A program made the translations under genes and the position numbers. This document shows positions 59,174-64,000 of a stretch of 64,000 nucleotides of DNA, piece by piece; position 1 is the stretch's first letter; every line of letters starts with the position of its first letter. This stretch comes from Cryptomeria japonica. Taxonomy: Eukaryota; Streptophyta; Pinopsida; Cupressales; Cupressaceae. Where the stretch lies: NCBI RefSeq assembly GCF_030272615.1, contig NC_081408.1, positions 408,428,889-408,492,888 of the forward strand. Direction: 5' to 3'. A model generated the notes under the pieces. That model worked only from the letters and a program-made list of their open reading frames with translations. It made no database searches and was not told the DNA's origin.

Positions 59174-59177
<4 letters not shown>
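57990..59177 (-). pseudogene. LINE ORF1 (DUF4283 type RNA-binding protein)
   Basis: The likely start is ATG at 59177, which overlaps the end of the AT tract. The first codons give an Arg/Glu-rich helix ([13 protein letters not shown]) cut by one TAG at codon 18 where CAG is expected. From 59069 the frame is open for 359 codons. The DUF4283 region is visible at IIGRVVGPKFHKKSIKTWV, FFVAVFAEAEERDRIL, SQNWFFDSHPFYLHPWYP, PLWVYLYNLPFEYW and LLEIDEAI. A zf-CCHC-like end reads CARYGSRQHPIGRC with one cysteine changed to Tyr. Plant L1 ORF1 proteins of this type bind the element RNA. Confidence 0.85.

Positions 59178-59263
<86 letters not shown>
59178..59263. repeat. (TA)n tract at LINE 5' end
   Basis: About 43 TA dinucleotides between the LINE ORF1 start and the right target duplication. 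It is either an expanded 5' end of the LINE or added at insertion. Confidence 0.95.
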
Positions 59264-59268
<5 letters not shown>

Positions 59269-59276
59269 GTCTTTTT
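59264..59276 (+). repeat. LINE target site duplication, right copy
   Basis: AATATGTCTTTTT, same as 52519-52531. Confidence 0.8.
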
Positions 59277-59285
59277 ATCTGTGGC

Positions 59286-59294
59286 TTTATATAC
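59286..59294 (+). promoter_or_regulatory. Candidate TATA box of the unknown gene
   Basis: TTTATATAC about 95 bases before the ATG at 59389. The LINE inserted only about ten bases upstream of it. Confidence 0.4.
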
Positions 59295-59388
59295 AATATT
59301 TTATGATCTAGTTGTCCTTTGGATGCTCTTTTGTTGCAATTTTAGATCCATTTTTTGAAGGTGGCAATCATTATATAATTTTTTAGTC

Positions 59389-60757
59389 ATGGCATCTAAA
59401 CAACTTCAGAAGAAGAAATAAAGGAGGGAAATGACCACCGAGGAAATTCAAGCAGAAAAAGAGGAGGCCAAACATGAAAGAGATAGAAGAATGAGGATTC
59501 ATCAAATGAATAATCCTGATGCTTCTGGATCCACGAAAATGGAAGAGACAAACATTCAAGATGATGCCTTGGGGGATAAGATGGACGTAGATGATGCAAT
59601 TATGGATGATGTTGATGTGGATGATACAATTATGGAGAATATTCTAGGTACTACATCCTCAAATCTAGGTACATCTTCAAATTATCTAGGTACATCTTTA
59701 AATCCTTCTCAGAAAGACATGGATAATGTGATTATGGATGATATTCATGTTGATGATTTAGTAGAAGTTGGATATACCAATGTTGAGATTGATGCAATTG
59801 TCCATGACTCTAAAATGAAGCAAATTAGAGATATTGAAAAATGAAAACCCTCATGTTGGTAAAGATGAAATTCCTTTGAATGTTGAAAGTGAAAATCCTT
59901 ATGAACATGGTGAAAATGAAAAACCTCCTATTGTTGAAGATCAGGAAAAAAATTTTATAAAATTGAAAAAAAAAATTGGATAGTCTTCCTAGTAAGATTT
60001 ATTGGAGACAGATAAGAAATTATTCCAATAGAATATACATAGATTTAAAAAAAAAAAAACACTTGCAATTCAATGTCAACTGATGATGCAATTGATGAGA
60101 ATGTGGAAAATGAGGAAAGTGATGAAAAAAATAGGCATCTTTGTGAAACCTACAAAAAAAAAGATGAATCAGTTAAGCATGATATGTCTACTGTTGCAAG
60201 TGCCATTGAATCTATTGGAACAACGAGTCAATCTAAAGATAAGAATGTGGCACAACGAGCTATAACCACTGCTATAGTGACTAAATCAACCTTGAATAAA
60301 AGGATGGTAAGCAGCATTAGTGGAATTTTAAAGATGCGTCCTAAAACATTGGTTAGAGCGGCTAAAAGAAGAGAACGTATTGAAAATGATCCAATCAATC
60401 AAACTTGGAATTTTAGTGGTAGACTTCGAAGGTCAGATATGAAATTGAATATTGAAGTGAAATCATTGGTTGAAAATTTTTGTCATGACAATACAAGGGT
60501 ATCATATAATGCTAGAGATGTTCTAAAGTTGAGAGTGGGGTCAAAAATTTGTGACCCTCATCCAAAACACCTATTAGACACAACTCAAACTGAATTTTAT
60601 AGAAAATTTTTGGATGAAGTTGTGTTACCTAGAAATATTACCATAAGTCAAAGATCATTTGAAAAATGCGAGCCCTGGTATGTGAAAATTAATAAGCAAA
60701 GAATCTCTTTTTGTTGTAAAACATGTTGGCATTCTACACTCTAATGAGAATAGTTGA
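59389..60757 (+). pseudogene. Broken gene of unknown function, conserved-looking C-terminal domain
   Basis: From ATG 59389 (MASKQLQKKK, TAA at 59419) the frame gives a charged helix and Asp-rich repeats (DVDDAIMDDVDVDD) to 59844. The coding look continues in other frames (EN-E-P-type acidic repeats to about 59960), with shifts in runs of A near 59838, 59975 and 60050. It then becomes open again from 60073 to 60744. The last part has WNFSGRLRRSDMKLNIEVKS, FCHDNTRVSYNARDVLKLR, LLDTTQTEFYRKFLDE and QRSFEKCEPWYVKIN. I recall similar unnamed plant proteins but cannot assign a family or function. The LTR at 60758 probably cuts off its end. Confidence 0.6.
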
Positions 60758-61509
60758 TGTTGTCATTGATGGCAACCAACTAACAACCAACCGGCACAGG
60801 TGTCTACACATGCACCGACAAGCACCGGTATCGACATCCAGATCACACAGGAAATGAAGTATATCGGCACTCAGGCCGACATGGGATAAAGTTTTGCTTA
60901 TATGAATTATATTGTAAATGTAATTGATTATTTGTAAGCCAACTTGGTATATTGTAAAGACTCATATATATATGAGATCTCATAGGTCATTTTGTATTAT
61001 GGTAGTATAGTAATGGATAGGAAACTATTGTATGAGGTGATATAGTGGACAGCGAAGGTTTTGGTTAAGATATCTAACTGAGCTTAAGCCGGTACTGAAC
61101 CGGGCATTTGAGATGCTATTCAGAGTAGTATATTGTATTGGATTTAATTATCCATATTGTAGTCAGTGAGACTCTTTTGAGCAGTGTGTTCCAGGCAGTT
61201 GGTCTTCCTACATGTGCAGGCCCCTATTGTAAGTAGCATTTATTCATATTGGCCAGTGAGTAAATATTGTGGGTCACAAATCCCACCGAGGTTTTTCCCA
61301 CACTAGGTTTCCTCATTAAAATATCTTGTGTTATGGTGTGCATTTATGTTGTCTCTGTTATTATTGTTTATTGCATTATTTCTTGTTTACCGGTACATTG
61401 TTTTGGGTTGCAAAGTTATAAATAAGTTCAAATAAAACACTAACTGGTTAGACACTGATTCACCACCCCCCCCCTCTTAGTGTCTTTGGGACTATCATTG
61501 AATCTAACA
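60758..61509 (+). repeat. 5' LTR of right-edge element
   Basis: TGTTGTCATTGATGG...GAATCTAACA, with TGTT/AACA inverted ends, 752 bp. It carries a 16-base palindrome with a TATA core, CTCATATATATATGAG (60961-60976), a likely promoter, and a C-rich stretch CACCACCCCCCCC at 61461. The left limit could be TGATG three bases earlier. Confidence 0.8.
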
Positions 61510-61511
61510 AT

Positions 61512-61523
61512 TGGTATCAGAGC
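61512..61523 (+). other. Primer binding site (initiator tRNA-Met)
   Basis: TGGTATCAGAGC two bases after the LTR, the standard plant site complementary to the 3' end of initiator tRNA-Met. Confidence 0.92.
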
Positions 61524-61535
61524 CTAGTCCTCTAT

Positions 61536-62674
61536 TTGCAAAAGCCTAACAACTTGAGGAAGATTCTGAAACCAGTACTGATGGAGAATTTGAGAAAACA
61601 ATTGGAAGGAGCTCTTGAAGATTTTGATGCAGAAAAATTGAAGAATATAAAACTTGAAGATGATCTGAGGACTGCTAAGGAATTCATTAAAGGACTTCAG
61701 GAGAACCTAGTTATATCACAAAATGAGAGAAAGGAACTTCATGAGCAAATGCAGAAACATGATGATGAAAAGGAAACTCTTAGTGATATTGTAGACAAGT
61801 TGAGCCAAGAGAACACTAACATGAGGAATGAAATACAAGACTTAACCATGAGACTATGTAAGGATCTTCAAGACAGAAAGAAGAATGAAGAAGATTTGAA
61901 TAGGAGACTTAATGATGGAGGTAATGAAAATTTGAGACTTTGTCATGAATTGATATGCTAAAGACAAATCTAATTCACATGCAACATGATAAAGAGGAGC
62001 TTGTGAGACAAGTTGGAATTATTGAAAATGAATTGATCGTTGCAAATGAATACAAGGAAAAATTCAAGAAAAGTTCAGAAAGACTTGATGACATGCTGAA
62101 AAGACAAAAACCTGATGGAGATACAATTGGACTTGGATTTGAACGTGAAGAAAGTTTTGGGACTGCAAACAATCAAGATCATAGTAAACCGGTAAGACAA
62201 CCTAATGCTTATAAATTCAATGGGAAATGTTTCAATTGCAATAAATTTGGTCATAGAGAAAATCAGTGCAGATTTAGAAATAATCAGAATACAAACTTAC
62301 CCACCGATCAATGTTCCAAATGCAACAAAGTTGGTCACAATTCAGAAAATTGCAGAATGAATGTGAAATGCTATGTTTGTGGTAGATTTGGGCATTTATG
62401 TAATCAATGCAGAACACAAATTGGTCAAGGATATGGAAAATCTATTCAGAGGAATAATGTAACTTGTTATGCATGTAACAAGATTGGACATATTGCAAAA
62501 GTTTGTAGAAGCAAGACTATATCAGCAAACAATAAAGGATCTAGTGTGAAGGGAAAAGAAAAGGTAAATGAAATAAAGCAAGGATTTTCGAAACAATGGA
62601 TTAAGAAAGGAGATCATAAAGTTGATGAATCTATCTCTGCACCGATAGAACAAACTAACCCTTCACCGGTATGA
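61536..62674 (+). pseudogene. Gag-like protein: coiled coil plus four CCHC knuckles
   Basis: The first part (61536-61961, first ATG 61581) is a long Lys/Glu-rich coiled coil (KELHEQMQKHDDEKETLSDI). A one-base change near 61945-61960 shifts to the second part (61955-62674). It begins coiled (HDKEELVRQVGIIENEL) and then has four C-x2-C-x4-H-x4-C knuckles: CFNCNKFGHRENQC, CSKCNKVGHNSENC, CYVCGRFGHLCNQC and CYACNKIGHIAKVC (62228-62507). A basic, Lys-rich tail follows. Four knuckles is more than the one or two usual in plant LTR gag. The usual N-terminal gag domain is not visible. Confidence 0.75.
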
Positions 62675-62846
62675 GATTATTCATCTAACTAAGGAATAAT
62701 CCTTAGGGGGTATTGTAGCAAATTGAAAATCATGCATTCTACCTTCGGTTGATGGGAAGAAGATACATTTCTTCTTTACCGACAAATATGTTAAGTTTTC
62801 ACTTAATCGGCGAGCATTTAATGCGGTTTTTGAAAAAAAAATTGGT

Positions 62847-62853
62847 TATATAA
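62847..62853 (+). promoter_or_regulatory. Candidate internal TATA box
   Basis: GGTTATATAACACC about 150 bases before the ATG of the accessory ORF, followed by a CA/CT-rich stretch typical of plant 5' UTRs. Confidence 0.4.
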
Positions 62854-62996
62854 CACCAAAAAACCCTCATTTCGACTCACCAAGCATTCAAGCATTTAGA
62901 GAGTGTGAAATTGAGCAAGGGCAATCTAAAGGTGAAGCAGTAAAGTGATTTTCAGGCATTCAAGGATTTCAAGCTAAGAGGTATTTATCTTTCGAA

Positions 62997-64000
62997 ATGG
63001 CATCTTCATCTTCTGCACCAGAGTTTATTGCAAATCCTACTGTGGTAGAAAACGTTAAGCGCCCTAGGCCTGTGCTTAAAATCATCCCTAAAATTGCCAA
63101 GCAAGATGATTCTATCTAAGCATTTTCAAAAATTCCGAAGGGAGTTGCTTTTGCCGAAGACCCTAGAATCTACATTCACTACAACATAGAAAATCTAGGA
63201 ACCGGTGATTTGGAGAACATGTACAGTGGTGTCATTACTGATGAACAAGGTTTAATTAAACTAGAGCATAAGATAGTTGAAGACTTGGGATTCATTGAGA
63301 TACTGAAGATACTTAAATTTCCTAAGGAGGTAGTCTATCTAGTTCTGAGTAGAGTTCATGGAGAGTTCATGTGGCTTGACTCTGTTTTTAAAATCTCTAA
63401 GGAAGCAATCAAGGCAGTTAATGGTTTACCCTCAACCGGTAGTAGGGCCGACAAAACTAAGAAGATACCTAACAAAGGAGTTATGGAGTTAACCGGAGCT
63501 ACATCTAATAACAGATCTCTTAGGGTTAATGACATTACTGATCCTAATGTGAGATATGTGAGTATGGTACTTGGATATAGAGTAACTCATGCAAACAGAT
63601 TGAATTCAGTTTCCAGCTTATGTATTCATAATGCATATGAGATGGTAAAGAACAATGCTAAGATTGATGTTTGTGAATGGTTTAAAGATGAATTAATAGA
63701 CAACCTGAAAAAGATTAAGGGTGACAAGAAAGGGACATTTCATTTTGGCAACTTACTTGTGTGTCTGATGCTTTACTTCACCAAAGAGATACTCGACATT
63801 GGTCATAAGGACTTTGGATATGACATCTCGGTAGGCAAACAAATCAAGGAAGCTATCACTGGTATGGACTCTAACAGTGACAACATTATAACAGATTACT
63901 TCAAAAACTTTCAAACTAAGATGAGAGCTAGAGAAAGGTTACCCCAGAGCATAGTAGACAAGTATGACAAGAAAATCTACTTTGTAATCAAACGTGATGA
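62997..64000 (+). pseudogene. Accessory ORF of right-edge LTR element, partial
   Basis: ATG at 62997 (MASSSSAPEFIANPTVVENV), one TAA at codon 41 (63117), then open to the window end, 293 further codons. Visible segments include FAEDPRIYIHYNIENLGTGD, VVYLVLSRVHGEFMWLD, AIKAVNGLPSTG, ELTGATSNNRSLRVNDITD, THANRLNSVSS and GNLLVCLMLYFTKE. The length and single stop show a real coding past. I do not recognise it securely. The layout is faintly like the putative plant transposon protein family found in LTR elements, but this is a weak guess. It follows a gag-like region and may have its own promoter. Confidence 0.65.

Larger units (their letters stand above)
52532..59263 (-). mobile_element. Nearly full-length L1-type LINE
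   Basis: On the minus strand: (AT)n at the 5' end (59263-59178), ORF1, ORF2 with endonuclease, RT, zinc region and RNase H, a 1 kb 3' part with two small ORFs, and an A-rich tail (52555-52532). A 13-bp target duplication flanks it. Several frameshifts and stops, and a changed RT active site, make it inactive. Confidence 0.93.
60758..64000 (+). mobile_element. LTR retrotransposon with Met primer site, right-truncated by window
   Basis: A 5' LTR (60758-61509), a primer site TGGTATCAGAGC, a gag-like region with four zinc knuckles and a long further ORF. No protease, integrase or RT appears before the window ends, so copia or gypsy cannot be decided. The bases GTTGA (60753-60757) may be the left target duplication. 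Confidence 0.85.

Noticed and set aside
1-64000. tRNA and rRNA genes
   Set aside because: I looked for cloverleaf-type and rDNA-type sequence and saw none; the only tRNA-related words are primer binding sites.

Overview
This is a transposon-dense window from a large, AT-rich plant nuclear genome. The evidence is two long Ty3/gypsy elements of the plant-only Tat lineage (two RNase H domains in pol), plant L1-type LINEs with a C-terminal RNase H, a plant mobile domain (PMD) protein, and a LTR element primed by initiator tRNA-Met. I cannot name the species; the amount and nesting of old elements would fit a gymnosperm or another very large plant genome. I see no confident host gene, no tRNA, no rRNA and no CRISPR array.

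Layout. 1-13956: minus-strand Tat element, cut by the left window edge (3' LTR outside; 5' LTR 12826-13956). 13957-25524: nested non-autonomous LTR elements, minus strand. Element B (13957-14103 plus 21389-25524) is interrupted by a complete element A (14104-21388), by the Tat element on the left, and by a LINE tail (23638-24110). 25525-26043: microsatellites. 27747-28769: 5'-truncated LINE, plus strand. About 30566-33893: part of a third relative, element C. 33894-51477: full-length 17.6 kb Tat element, plus strand, with both LTRs. 52532-59263: nearly full-length L1-type LINE, minus strand, with a 13-bp target duplication. 59389-60757: a broken gene of unknown function. 60758-64000: start of another LTR element with a four-zinc-knuckle gag and a long accessory ORF running off the window.

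How the parts work together. Each Tat element carries LTR, primer site, a long leader with short repeats, then gag, protease, a G-patch-like segment, RT, RNase H, a second RNase H and integrase in one polyprotein. Facing it from the far end is an antisense gene for a PMD protein. In the complete copy this antisense gene has a TATA box, a short first exon and a 300-bp GT-AG intron. Elements A, B and C code only a gag-like protein with a CCHC-type knuckle and must have relied on proteins from elsewhere.

All copies are decayed. Stops mostly fit C-to-T changes (CGA to TGA, CAG/CAA to TAG/TAA, TGG to TAG/TGA), as expected of methylated repeats, with added one-base deletions. The best leads are the antisense spliced PMD gene, a recurrent GGACC/GGTCC hairpin whose stem changes in a compensated way in A-C, the TCGTACGA motif shared by Tat leaders and the antisense intron, and the accessory ORF with its own TATA box at the right edge.
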